Source of the DNA: Aliiroseovarius pelagivivens
Lineage (GTDB): Bacteria; Pseudomonadota; Alphaproteobacteria; Rhodobacterales; Rhodobacteraceae
Assembly: GCF_900302485.1 (NCBI RefSeq)
Contig: NZ_OMOI01000001.1
Span: 1,488,001 to 1,552,000 of the forward strand
DNA length: 64,000 nt
Direction: 5' to 3'
In this document: piece after piece, positions 16,750 through 25,565 of the stretch
Position numbering within the stretch: the stretch's first letter is position 1
Layout: every line of letters starts with the position of its first letter
Position numbers and translations under genes: made by a program
Notes under the pieces: model-generated
What the model saw: the letters and a program-made list of their open reading frames with translations, nothing else
What the model was told of the DNA's origin: nothing
Databases searched by the model: none

Positions 16750-17048
16750 ATTTCATCCTCCGGCGGAGAAAGCGCCGCCACGCTGTCATGAATTCGTTCT
16801 GAAAGGGCGCGATCCTCGACAAGAGCCTGATCAAGGTCCTCTTGGCGTATTGGAAAGAATTTCGTGAGACCTGGGCTTTCCTTCACAAGAAAGGTCGCGG
16901 TTCTTCGATATGCTTCAAAGCTAAGGCTTTGGATAAGTTCATCTTCAGCGATGACTGGATATTGCCCTGCAGGCAATGCGCCGGGACAACCGGCCAGTTC
17001 GAATGGATGAGCAAACGCCACCACGGTGGTCGTCGTGCGCGAGTTCAT
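16746..17048 (-). CDS. small conserved protein of unknown function
   Basis: A 100-residue soluble protein. It begins MNSRTTTTVVAF, followed by a LAGCPGALPAGQYPV segment and LSFEAYRRTATFLV; this layout recurs in small alphaproteobacterial proteins of unknown role. The ATG at 17048 was chosen because a GGGAAAGG ribosome-binding site lies just before it; a TTG five codons upstream is the alternative. It is the first gene of the six-gene unit that runs to the zinc ribbon. Confidence 0.75.
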   Translation of the reverse strand: MNSRTTTTVVAFAHPFELAGCPGALPAGQYPVIAEDELIQSLSFEAYRRTATFLVKESPGLTKFFPIRQEDLDQALVEDRALSERIHDSVAALSPPEDEI

Positions 17049-17522
17049 CGGCACCTTTCCCAAAAATCACGGCGATTTTACCGGGACGTCTGAATTTTCT
17101 TGATGGAACACGGCGATTTCAAGTGCAGGTCGCTTGCCCGCTCGATCAGAAATCACTTTCATGTATTGTTTCTATATAGGGTGATTTCGAAATTTTTCAA
17201 CCAGCCACAGCTGCAATCAATGATGAAAGAGTGGCAGCTCTCCGAGGCCCAGCACTCAATTCACAGAGATATTACGGTCTCATTTTGTGACACCGGCGAC
17301 GCAGAACCGGATAAGCAAAGTTCTACGTGGAACGCGTAAATAGGTCCGCATTGCAGACATTGTCGAGGAACGAAGCGAACGACGGCTCAACGCCCTTCGT
17401 TACCTAAGATCGCCTCTGCTTGAGAAAGTGTCAAAACTTGATCTTCTGCGTCTTACATTCTTTGCTCAAGTATCCGGGGCTGCAATTACGATCCTTGCCG
17501 CATCTGCAAGTTCTTAAATATT
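17049..17522. other. 474-bp gap without a supported gene
   Basis: The DNA is AT-richer than the surrounding region. A frame at 17344-17517 is open and ends in a hydrophobic stretch (TFFAQVSGAAITILAAS), but it has no ATG, GTG or TTG, so it may be the tail of a decayed gene. The promoter of the six-gene minus-strand unit should lie at the left end of this gap. No repeat or hairpin stood out. Confidence 0.5.
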
Positions 17523-18560
17523 TCAGAGTTTTGGAAAGCGGCGCCCGATTACTGGGGCAAGCAGGACGACAATGACGATCCTGAATATGTGGTGCGTGAC
17601 GACATAAGCCAGATCCGAACCTGCAATGATTGCAATGACAACCATCTCGGCCTGCCCACCCGGTAAGAAGGCCAATAAAGCATCAAGCGAGGGCGCAAGA
17701 TCCAGACGGGTAATGATGACAAAGAACCCAAACGAGATCAGTCCAAGCAGGACTGAATAGAGGATCCCGGCCATGACGTTCACGCGGATTTCTCGGCTGG
17801 TGATGCCGACATATTTTACGCCAACGGCGATGCCGATGAAGAACTGCGCGGCTTGGATGATCTCGGCCGGGGGCCGGGTCTCGATCACCCCTGCCAAAGA
17901 CAATGCAGAGGACACGATCATTGGGCCCAAGATTGACGCACCAAACAGGCCGATCCGCTCGAAGAATTTCCAACCGACCAAGCCTGCCGCGACCATGATC
18001 GCGATCTGAGAAGGCGATACGGACGACATTGGCAGTCCGGGCGCGACGCTCAGATCCAGCCCCCAGACAAACTGCATCAAGACAGGCGCGCAGCTGACCA
18101 GAACGACGACACGGGTCGCATGGATCAGGGACAGGGCGCGTGGGTCGCCGCCGGCTTCTTCGCCGAAGATCAACATGTCTTGAAGCCCACCAGGCATGGC
18201 GCTGTACCAAGATGTGACGGGGTCCAATCCGAACACATAGCGAAGCAAGGGATATCCCAGCACCGCGATCACCGCGATGAAAAGTGGTACGAAGATCAAG
18301 GAACTGGCGATCTCGGGCATACGGCCAAGCAACTCGGGGGTGATCGAGCTGCCGACGGCGACCCCAAGAAACGTTCGCATGAACATGCCAAACTGCCCCG
18401 CGCCTGTAAGGTGCAATCCGCCAAGCGCGGCAATCAGGCAGGCAAACATCGGGCCCAGCAGAAACGGCAAAGGCAGCCCGAGGATATAGAACCCCAGACT
18501 GCCTGTACCGGCGATAAAAAAGGTCAACGCACGCGACATGTGCTTACCCGTGTACCTCAT
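17523..18560 (-). CDS. AbrB-family (PF05145-type) membrane protein
   Basis: A 345-residue, highly hydrophobic protein made of two similar halves with about ten membrane helices. The GLPLPFLLGPMF and SAMPGGLQDMLIFGEEAGGD motifs mark the PF05145 family, annotated as AbrB or ammonia monooxygenase family without proof of either. It directly follows tctA, separated by 12 bases, so it is part of the transport operon. Its role may be export, or support of substrate uptake. An ATG seven codons in (18539) is an alternative start. Confidence 0.88.
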   Translation of the reverse strand: MRYTGKHMSRALTFFIAGTGSLGFYILGLPLPFLLGPMFACLIAALGGLHLTGAGQFGMFMRTFLGVAVGSSITPELLGRMPEIASSLIFVPLFIAVIAVLGYPLLRYVFGLDPVTSWYSAMPGGLQDMLIFGEEAGGDPRALSLIHATRVVVLVSCAPVLMQFVWGLDLSVAPGLPMSSVSPSQIAIMVAAGLVGWKFFERIGLFGASILGPMIVSSALSLAGVIETRPPAEIIQAAQFFIGIAVGVKYVGITSREIRVNVMAGILYSVLLGLISFGFFVIITRLDLAPSLDALLAFLPGGQAEMVVIAIIAGSDLAYVVTHHIFRIVIVVLLAPVIGRRFPKL

Positions 18561-18572
18561 ACAGCATCCGTA

Positions 18573-20087
18573 TCAATCGCCCTCGGCCACACCTTCTTGG
18601 CGTGCCTTGGCACGGCGTGCGCGGTAGCTTGGGATGACCACCAGAAGAACCGCGATCACCAACAGGCCAAGGGTCATTGGCCGGTCGACGATGAACCCGA
18701 TCCCATCATACAGCTGCATCGAGCGCGAGAAGTTGTCTTCCAACATACCGCCCAGAATGAAGCCAATCAGCAGTGGGGCCAGCGGATAGTCCGCGAACTT
18801 CAGGACCGTCGCACAAATTCCCATACCAACAAGGATCAAAAGCTCGGTCGCATTGTTCTGCCCGATATAGCTGCCCATCAGCGTGAAGAACAGGATGAAC
18901 GGGATCAGATAGGTCCGCGGGATGGTCAGAACCTTGGCGATATAGGGGATCAGCGGCAGGTTCAGGATCAACAGCACAAGGTTGCCGATATACATCGAGA
19001 TGATGACCGCCCAGAAAATCTGCGGCTCGTCGATCATCAGGCGCGGGCCCGGCGTAACGTTCAGCGCGATCAGTGCGCCCAGTAGGATCGCCGTGGTGCC
19101 CGAACCGGGAATACCCAGTGTCAGAAGCGGCACGAACGACCCGGTACAGGCGGCGTTGTTCGCAGTCTCGGGTGCAGCAAGCCCCTTGATGGACCCTTTG
19201 CCGAACTCTTCCTGCTCTTCTTTGGTCGCAATGTTGCGTTCCACTGCGTAGCCAAGGAACGAGGCGATGGTAGCCCCTGCCCCCGGCAAAACGCCGATGA
19301 AGAAGCCTTGGATCGACTGGCGACCAATGACCGGGGCAATCTTGCGCCCCTCTTCACGGGTGATGCGCAGGTTCTCGATCTTGCCGCTGCTGCCTTGGGC
19401 CGACCGTTTCGGATTCAAAACCAGAAACAGCGCTTCAGGAAGGGCAAACATTGCCATGGCCAGCGTGATGAAGCTGAAGCCTGACTGCAGGTCCATCAGA
19501 CCCATGGTGAAGCGCGGCATGTTGAACAGAGCGCCCTCGCCCACTGTTGCCATGACCAGTCCAAGCAAGGTCATCAGGATGGCCTTACCCACGTTTCCGG
19601 TCCCCGCAAAGGCCGCGATGGCCGACAGGCCGACGACCATCAGCGCGAAATACTCGGCCGAGTGGAACAAGAGCGCGACTGTCGACAACATGGGGGCGAA
19701 GATCATCAGAAGCAGCGCCCCGATGCTGCCGCCCGCGAACGAGGCGATTGCCGCAATGGTCAGGGCCTTACCGGCCTGCCCATTGCGCGCCATCGGATAG
19801 CCATCGAAACTTGATGCCACCGTGCCCGCCACACCGGGGGCATTCAGCAGGATGGACGAGGTTGAACCGCCGAAAATTGCGCCGTAGTAGACACCGGCCA
19901 ACAGGATGATCGCTGCCGACGGATCACCGATTGTGATGGCGACGGGGATCATGATGGCGATGATCGACATCGGGCCCAGACCCGGCAGCATGCCGATAAA
20001 GGTGCCGATCAGACAGCCTGCGATCACCATCAAAAGGTTTTGGATTGAGAATGCGGCGCCAAGGCCGATCAGAAGTCCTTCGATCAT
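18573..20087 (-). CDS. tctA: tripartite tricarboxylate transporter large permease
   Basis: A 504-residue permease with about 12 membrane helices. The TctA signature GTFIGMLPGLGPM lies near residue 30, AIFGGSTSSILLNAPG near residue 90, and the second half repeats the pattern at FFIGVLPGAGATIASFLGY and TLGIPGSGTTAILLGAL. It forms the membrane channel with TctB and uses the periplasmic TctC, driven by a cation gradient. It is coded downstream of tctC and tctB on the same strand. The transported acid is not readable from sequence. Confidence 0.97.
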   Translation of the reverse strand: MIEGLLIGLGAAFSIQNLLMVIAGCLIGTFIGMLPGLGPMSIIAIMIPVAITIGDPSAAIILLAGVYYGAIFGGSTSSILLNAPGVAGTVASSFDGYPMARNGQAGKALTIAAIASFAGGSIGALLLMIFAPMLSTVALLFHSAEYFALMVVGLSAIAAFAGTGNVGKAILMTLLGLVMATVGEGALFNMPRFTMGLMDLQSGFSFITLAMAMFALPEALFLVLNPKRSAQGSSGKIENLRITREEGRKIAPVIGRQSIQGFFIGVLPGAGATIASFLGYAVERNIATKEEQEEFGKGSIKGLAAPETANNAACTGSFVPLLTLGIPGSGTTAILLGALIALNVTPGPRLMIDEPQIFWAVIISMYIGNLVLLILNLPLIPYIAKVLTIPRTYLIPFILFFTLMGSYIGQNNATELLILVGMGICATVLKFADYPLAPLLIGFILGGMLEDNFSRSMQLYDGIGFIVDRPMTLGLLVIAVLLVVIPSYRARRAKARQEGVAEGD

Positions 20088-20098
20088 GTCTCAGCTCC

Positions 20099-20581
20099 TT
20101 AGAAAAAGAATGGCCAGGGGCGCAGGAAGATGCCCAGCACCTCGTCCACCAGATACCAGACAACAAAGCTGGCGATGGCCGCGACAGGCAGCAGGATATG
20201 GAACTTGCGTTCGCCCAAAGTGAACGACCCGCAGCTTAGGAAGGCAAAGGTCGCAAACAGGAAGCCAGCGGGGCGCAACAAGAGTGCATAGGCAACCATC
20301 AAACCCAGCAGCGTTAGCGCTTGACCCAGATGATAGTCCCCCAGACGCCGGTAATCGATGTCAGGCTCTTGGTCGCTTTCCGGGGATTTTTCCAACCCCA
20401 GCAGGATGACCAGAGACGTCGCAATCGTCAGCACTGCCAGAACTTTTGGAAAGGTGCTTGGCCAGATCGGGTTGCGTTGCATGAACGGCGGCAGAGACCC
20501 GTCCATTGTGAAGAATGCGGCATAGCCATAGGCCAGTGCGGCGCTCAGAATGACGAATGCTACCCAGCGGTCCAGTGCCAT
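20099..20581 (-). CDS. tctB: tripartite tricarboxylate transporter small permease
   Basis: A 160-residue protein with four predicted membrane helices and a charged loop in the middle, the usual TctB layout. TctB proteins are poorly conserved, so the call leans on size, topology and its place between tctC and tctA, 11 bases from tctA. It assists TctA in the inner membrane. Confidence 0.92.
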   Translation of the reverse strand: MALDRWVAFVILSAALAYGYAAFFTMDGSLPPFMQRNPIWPSTFPKVLAVLTIATSLVILLGLEKSPESDQEPDIDYRRLGDYHLGQALTLLGLMVAYALLLRPAGFLFATFAFLSCGSFTLGERKFHILLPVAAIASFVVWYLVDEVLGIFLRPWPFFF

Positions 20582-20647
20582 TGTCCCCTCCCTTGGAAAA
20601 TGGGCAACCGGCCCAGAATAGGCCGGTTGCGTTAGTGCGTGATCGGC

Positions 20648-21625
20648 TTAAAGGAAGCCCAGCTTCTTCATCAGGTCACCAATGACCTGTTCCTGACCTT
20701 CCAGGAAGGTTCTGAAATCATCGCCCGAGTTGTGGATGTTGACCCAGCCGTTGCGTGCACGCACGGCTTCCCATTCAGGGGTGTCATACATCTTGGTGAT
20801 GGCCTCTTGGTACATAGCCACCTTGTCGGCCGGCAGTCCAGGGGCACCGAAGAAACCGCGCCAGTTGACGAAGGTGGTGTCGATCCCCTGCTCTTTCATG
20901 GTCGGCGCATCATAGGCCGCGACGCGGTCATCCGCGGTCACGCCCAGGATTTTGACCTCGCCTGCTTCGGCCAAGGCGACCGCTTCCGAGAACCCGGTCG
21001 ACAGAGCTGCGATTTCGCCCGACAGCAGCGCTGCCATGGCTTTACCGCCTGCGTCATAGGGGATGTATTTCACGGCCAGCGCGTCTTTGCCCGCGGCCTC
21101 CATCACCATGGCGGCAACCAGATGGTCCATGCCACCCGGAACCGAACCACCACCGATGGCCGTGCCAGATGCATCCGCGTCAAACGCGGCCAGCAGATCG
21201 CCCATCGAATTCAGGGGGCTGTCCTTGCCAACAACGATGGCGGCATAGTCGCCGATGGTGCCCGAGACCAAGGTCAGGTCACGGAAGTTGTGCGGGAACA
21301 CGCCAGTCAGCGAACGGATCACGATCGGGGTCGAGTTGACCATCAGCGTGCCGTGCTGGCTGTCTGCGTTTTCGATCAGATAGCCGATGGCTTTACCACC
21401 GCCGCCACCCGACATGTTTTCGTAGGATGCGGTGCCAACCAGACCAGCGCCGGTCAAGGCTTCGCCGGTTCCACGCGCGGTGCCGTCCCAGCCGCCGCCT
21501 GCGCCACCGGGGATCAGGAAGTGAATGCTGTCAACGACCTTGTGGCCGTCAGCAAAAACCGGGGCAGCAAGGCTCAGCGATGCAGCAGCTGCGATAAAGG
21601 CGCGACGGCCCAATTTGAATTTCAT
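20648..21625 (-). CDS. tctC: tripartite tricarboxylate transporter binding protein
   Basis: A 325-residue periplasmic protein of the Bug/TctC type, with a signal peptide ending near ALAAPVFA (about residue 25). The family's IHFLIPGGAGGGWD ligand loop follows. It captures a carboxylate and hands it to TctA-TctB. It is the first gene of the minus-strand operon tctC-tctB-tctA-abrB and faces the tctDE-like regulator genes across 118 bases. Confidence 0.95.
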   Translation of the reverse strand: MKFKLGRRAFIAAAASLSLAAPVFADGHKVVDSIHFLIPGGAGGGWDGTARGTGEALTGAGLVGTASYENMSGGGGGKAIGYLIENADSQHGTLMVNSTPIVIRSLTGVFPHNFRDLTLVSGTIGDYAAIVVGKDSPLNSMGDLLAAFDADASGTAIGGGSVPGGMDHLVAAMVMEAAGKDALAVKYIPYDAGGKAMAALLSGEIAALSTGFSEAVALAEAGEVKILGVTADDRVAAYDAPTMKEQGIDTTFVNWRGFFGAPGLPADKVAMYQEAITKMYDTPEWEAVRARNGWVNIHNSGDDFRTFLEGQEQVIGDLMKKLGFL

Positions 21626-21690
21626 GTTTATGTCCTCCCATTTGACATTGGCGACACTTGCCGCTCATGTCGGAAGAGGGTGACGATCTA

Positions 21691-21711
21691 AGCTGACACA
21701 AAGCTGACACG
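21691..21711. promoter_or_regulatory. direct repeat, likely binding site of the adjacent response regulator
   Basis: AGCTGACACA (21691-21700) and AGCTGACACG (21702-21711) form a near-perfect direct repeat at an 11-base period, in the gap between tctC and tctD. OmpR-type regulators bind such head-to-tail half-sites about one helical turn apart. A related TTGACATTGGCGACAC lies nearer tctC. Binding is inferred. Confidence 0.5.
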
Positions 21712-21743
21712 ACTAAAAAACGAGCAAAAAGAGAAAACCTTAC

Positions 21744-22409
21744 ATGCGATTCCTGCTGATCGAGGACAACAAACAACTAGCCGAAGCTGTCGTGGACAGG
21801 CTGATGCTGGATGGTCATGTCGTCGACCATGCACCCGACATTCAGACCGGGCATGACTTCACGGCGACAACTGCTTATGACTTGATATTACTGGATATTA
21901 TGCTTCCCGACGGAGACGGGCGAAGCTTTCTGGCGCAGCATCGCAAGCAAGAAGAAAGCACGCCAGTCATCGTGTTGACCGCGCGCTCGGAAGTTGCGGA
22001 TCGCGTGGGTCTTCTTGATCTTGGCGCCGATGATTACATGGTCAAACCGATCGACTTTTCCGAGCTGGAAGCACGTTGCCGCGCGGTCATGCGCCGCCGT
22101 GGCGGTGCGGCACAAAACCTGCTGACCCTTGGAAACCTCCACTTCGATTCGCTGTCAGGCACGCTCAAACTGGCCGATCGAGACATCCAACTTCGCACCC
22201 GCGAGCTGCGCCTTTTCGAGGTTTTGGCAAACGCGCCCGGACAGGTTTTTTCGAAATCAACGCTGGTGGACCGGCTGTTTTCCTATGACGAAGACGTCAC
22301 GGAAAATGCGATCGAAGTGTATATCGGGCGGCTACGTCGGCACCTCGAGGCCTCGACGGTGATGATCACGACCATTCGCGGACTTGGCTACAAGTTAGAG
22401 ATCGAATGA
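21744..22409 (+). CDS. tctD: OmpR-family response regulator (TctD-like)
   Basis: A 221-residue regulator with a receiver domain in which Asp51 (LLDIMLPDGDG) is the phosphorylation site and Lys102 (MVKPID) the conserved lysine, plus a C-terminal winged-helix domain from about residue 125 with the IYIGRLRRHLE recognition region. It overlaps the kinase gene downstream by four bases (ATGA). Facing the tctCBA operon, it most likely controls that operon, as TctD does for citrate uptake in enteric bacteria. Confidence 0.95.
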   Translation: MRFLLIEDNKQLAEAVVDRLMLDGHVVDHAPDIQTGHDFTATTAYDLILLDIMLPDGDGRSFLAQHRKQEESTPVIVLTARSEVADRVGLLDLGADDYMVKPIDFSELEARCRAVMRRRGGAAQNLLTLGNLHFDSLSGTLKLADRDIQLRTRELRLFEVLANAPGQVFSKSTLVDRLFSYDEDVTENAIEVYIGRLRRHLEASTVMITTIRGLGYKLEIE

Positions 22410-23782
22410 GCACACCGGTTGCACATGGCTCGCTTCGTCGCAGGCTTTTGCTATCGTTGCTGGCAAGTGCGGCTGTTTTGGCAATTGTTGTCTATTTCGT
22501 TGTGCAATCCGTCGCTCGGCAGGTCGCGCAGGAAAGTCAGGATAATGTGCTGACAGCGTCTGCCCTGTCTATTCTTGATAGTGCCCGATTGAACGGAGGA
22601 GAGATCAGCATCGACCTGCCCTACTCTGCCCTTTCCATGCTGGACAGCATCTCGGACGAACGCGTATTCTATGCCATCCGCCTTGAGGACGAATTTCTGA
22701 GCGGCTATGCCGATTTGCCGGAAGCGAAAGAGAACGACGCTGCAACGCCGGCCTATCTATCTGCCATGTTCCTTGGTGAAGAGGTCCGCGTTGCCACGGT
22801 CAGACGACGGATGTCGACGGATACCGGTCGAAGCTTTCTTAAGGTTTCGGTCGCACAGACACTTTCGGGGCAGAAACAGGCCCTTGCACGGATCTCGCGG
22901 ACGTCAATGGGGATCGGGGCCGGGTTCTTCCTTGTGTCGGTGGTGCTGGCGGCGCTCATCTCGCGCAGTACGATCCGCCCGTTGGATCGCCTGACGGAAT
23001 CGGTTTCGCGCAGAGGTCCAAAAGATCTGCGCCCTGTCGCAGCCCCCGTGCCATCCGAGATGGTGCCGCTGGTCGCGTCACTGAACTCCTTCATGCGTCG
23101 CTTGCAGCAATCCCTTATGCGATCCGAGGACTTCATCGCGGAAGCCGCGCACCGAGTCCGTACGCCTTTGGCAGTCGTCCGAACCAAAGCCGAGGTCGCG
23201 CAACGCAAATCCGATGATCCCGAGACCCGCAAGGCGCTGAAGGAAATGATATACGCCATCGACGAGAGTTCGCGCACGGCTGGACAGCTTCTGGATCATG
23301 CCATGGTGACGTTCCGGTTGGATCACTTGGCCCGGGAAGAGATCAACCTTCATCGTCTGGTGCAGGATACTGTTGAAAGAATGCGGCCAACATCGGAACT
23401 GAAGGACATCACGCTCGAAACGATCGGGATGGACAACGCCGTCATCAAGGGCGACCCGATCCTTGTGCAGAACGCCCTTCACAACCTTCTGGACAACGCC
23501 GTGAAGTACTCGCCTTCCGGCGCTGAAATCCACGTGGCCCTGAACGTCGGCGCACACGGCGCGGACGTGAGTGTCAAAGACACCGGCCCCGGTTTTCTGA
23601 CCGATGAGCTTGGCGAGCTTCCGAAACGGTTTGTGCGCGGTGCGAATACGCAGACAATCATCGGTTCCGGCCTAGGGCTTACCATCGCGAAAGAGGTGGT
23701 CGAGGCGCATGGTGGCACTTTGCAGATTAGTAACAACTCAGGAGGCGGCGCATGCGTCAGTTTGCTCTTTCCCTTTTCCTGA
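22406..23782 (+). CDS. tctE: sensor histidine kinase (TctE-like)
   Basis: A 458-residue membrane kinase: TM1 at about 13-35, an extracytoplasmic sensor of about 130 residues, TM2 at about 168-187, HAMP, HisKA with His249 in AEAAHRVRTPL, and an ATPase domain with HNLLDNAVKY, DTGPGF and GSGLGLTIAK. It matches TctE kinases paired with Tct transporters. Its last 31 bases overlap the start of the binding-protein gene, an unusually long overlap that ties expression of the two together. Confidence 0.95.
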   Translation: MSTPVAHGSLRRRLLLSLLASAAVLAIVVYFVVQSVARQVAQESQDNVLTASALSILDSARLNGGEISIDLPYSALSMLDSISDERVFYAIRLEDEFLSGYADLPEAKENDAATPAYLSAMFLGEEVRVATVRRRMSTDTGRSFLKVSVAQTLSGQKQALARISRTSMGIGAGFFLVSVVLAALISRSTIRPLDRLTESVSRRGPKDLRPVAAPVPSEMVPLVASLNSFMRRLQQSLMRSEDFIAEAAHRVRTPLAVVRTKAEVAQRKSDDPETRKALKEMIYAIDESSRTAGQLLDHAMVTFRLDHLAREEINLHRLVQDTVERMRPTSELKDITLETIGMDNAVIKGDPILVQNALHNLLDNAVKYSPSGAEIHVALNVGAHGADVSVKDTGPGFLTDELGELPKRFVRGANTQTIIGSGLGLTIAKEVVEAHGGTLQISNNSGGGACVSLLFPFS

Positions 23783-24768
23783 TCTTCACCGCCGGATGGG
23801 CCGGCGCCTTCGAGGCCGAAGACGTCGCGCGGTTTGGCCCATCAGATAGTGAACGGGAGCTGCGGATCATTTCGACCGCCGATATCGCGTTTATCAAGCC
23901 GATGATCTCGTCCTTCCTTGCATCAGATCCCGGAATAGCCATCGAGTACACGGTTGTTGGCTCGTCAGAGCTTCAAAAGGCCATTGTCGACGAGGGCGAA
24001 GCCTTTGATGTGGCAATCTCAAGCGCAATGGACCTGCAAACAAAACTGGCCAATGATGGCTGGGCCCAAAGCTTCACATCCGAGGCCACCAGCTCCCTTC
24101 CAAGTTGGGCTGTGTGGAATGACATGCTGTTCGCATTCACGCAGGAACCGGCTGCAATCGTGGTGTCCAAGTCGGGCTTCGGCGACATTCCCCTTCCCGA
24201 AAGCAGAAACGATCTGATCAACCTTCTGCGGCAACACCCCGAGCTTTTCCGCGGCAGGGTCGGCACCTATGACGTGCGCCAGTCTGGACTTGGCTATCTG
24301 TTCGCGACCCAAGACACGCGCGCCTCCGAGATCTATTGGCGCCTGACCGAGGTCATGGGTGGGCTTGATGCGCAGCTGTTCTGCTGTTCGTCCGATATGA
24401 TCGACGCGGTCAAATCCGGTGATCTGCTAATCGCCTACAACGTCCTTGGAAGTTATGCGATCAACCGCGAGGATCGGGATGAATTCGCCATCATCCTGCC
24501 CTCGGACTTTACAACGGTTATGTTGCGCACTGCGCTGATCCCCAGCAACGCGCCGTCTTCTGAACTCGCGGCCCTATTTCTGGATCACCTGATGACAAGA
24601 TCGCATGGACAGGATGCTCAGGTTTTGACCAACCCAGCGCTTGATCTCAGCCAGAATGAAGCTGCCTTGAATCGCATTCGGATCGGTCCCGGGCTTCTTG
24701 TGTTCCTGGACCAACTCAAGAAACGCGCGTTCCTTTCAGAATGGGAGAGCGCCATTTTGCAGAAGTGA
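23752..24768 (+). CDS. periplasmic binding-protein-like partner of the sensor kinase
   Basis: A 338-residue protein with a cleavable signal peptide (hydrophobic residues 3-18, ending GAFA-like) and the type II solute-binding fold seen in iron and other ABC binding proteins: ELRIISTADIAFIKPMI at the start of lobe one and GYLFATQ in the hinge region. No transporter gene lies beside it. Sharing an operon and a 31-base overlap with the kinase, it more likely presents a ligand to the sensor domain than feeds a transporter. That role is inference. Confidence 0.85.
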   Translation: MRQFALSLFLIFTAGWAGAFEAEDVARFGPSDSERELRIISTADIAFIKPMISSFLASDPGIAIEYTVVGSSELQKAIVDEGEAFDVAISSAMDLQTKLANDGWAQSFTSEATSSLPSWAVWNDMLFAFTQEPAAIVVSKSGFGDIPLPESRNDLINLLRQHPELFRGRVGTYDVRQSGLGYLFATQDTRASEIYWRLTEVMGGLDAQLFCCSSDMIDAVKSGDLLIAYNVLGSYAINREDRDEFAIILPSDFTTVMLRTALIPSNAPSSELAALFLDHLMTRSHGQDAQVLTNPALDLSQNEAALNRIRIGPGLLVFLDQLKKRAFLSEWESAILQK

Positions 24769-24993
24769 GGCGATCGTAGATGTGTGTTTGCCATTCGACT
24801 TCCGAGTGTCGCGCCTACTCTTCCTTTCTCTCGACCCTCAAACTCAACGCAGCAAGCGCCTGCCTTGCGTGCTGATCAAGGAGCGACCGTCATACATGAC
24901 CGACATGGTTTGGTTTTCAGATGATGAGAAGATACGAACTGAGCGGCTCAATCTAATGACCCCAGCATCGTCCAGCGTAGCGGTAAGATCCGA

Positions 24994-25443
24994 CTATAGC
25001 ACGTCCAATGACGTCTTTACCCGGTCCATGACAATCGAGGTTTTGAAACGGCTAATGTTGGACGCATCAAAAAAGTGCTCTTGGGTGAAGGCCTCGTATT
25101 CCTTGATATCGCGCACCGACAGGATCAGCAGAAAATCAGCTTCGCCCGTGGTGTAGTAGCATTGCTGCACGGATGGCGCAGTGCGCATCTTTTTCTTGAA
25201 TGCTTCAAGCTGTTGGCGATTCTCACGTTCCAGAATGACCTCGACAATCACCGTCAGATCCCGATCTAGTTTCTTCGGAGACAAGACGGCAATCTCGCGT
25301 TCAATCACGCCGGTTTCTTTCAGCTTTTTCAAACGCTTCTGAACGGCCGCCGAGGAAAGACCCACCCGTTCGCTGATGGTCTCGGCGGTCAGGCGGGCGT
25401 TGGTTTGAACCAGCCTCAGAATATGCAGGTCTTTGTCATCCAT
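24994..25443 (-). CDS. Lrp/AsnC-family regulator
   Basis: A 149-residue regulator with an N-terminal helix-turn-helix (ISERVGLSSAAVQKRLKKL, about residues 23-41) and a C-terminal RAM ligand-binding domain ending in KTSIVMDRVKTSLDVL. It is divergent from the M20 gene and the catabolic genes that follow, the usual arrangement for an Lrp-type activator or repressor sensing an amino acid made or used by the pathway. The ectoine regulator EnuR is not of this family, though AsnC-type genes also sit in ectoine loci. Confidence 0.95.
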   Translation of the reverse strand: MDDKDLHILRLVQTNARLTAETISERVGLSSAAVQKRLKKLKETGVIEREIAVLSPKKLDRDLTVIVEVILERENRQQLEAFKKKMRTAPSVQQCYYTTGEADFLLILSVRDIKEYEAFTQEHFFDASNISRFKTSIVMDRVKTSLDVL

Positions 25444-25465
25444 GATCTGAAAATCATCACTATTT

Positions 25466-25478
25466 TTGCGAATTGCAA
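25466..25478. promoter_or_regulatory. possible operator of the Lrp-type regulator
   Basis: TTGCGAATTGCAA is a near-palindrome with TTGC and GCAA arms in the gap between the divergent regulator and M20 genes. It lies inside a wider CTGAAA (25447-25452) and TTTCAG (25483-25488) inverted pair. Lrp-type sites are loose AT-centred palindromes, so this is only a candidate. Confidence 0.3.
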
Positions 25479-25565
25479 TCTGTTTCAGAACTATTCCACA
25501 AAACTAAGATGTATACCGTCCCCATATACCCGTTAGGATTATCCCAAGAGAATTGGGAGGTATGC

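Noticed and set aside
17344..17517. Open frame ending in a hydrophobic stretch
   Set aside because: No usable start codon after the preceding stop; noted only as a possible remnant.
12586..17522. Integrase or att direct repeat for the tRNA-Asn-linked block
   Set aside because: No integrase gene and no second copy of the tRNA 3' end were seen in the window.
18120..19085. 321-codon plus-strand frame opposite the AbrB-family gene and tctA
   Set aside because: Rich in Gln, His and Arg, as expected from the reverse of membrane protein genes.
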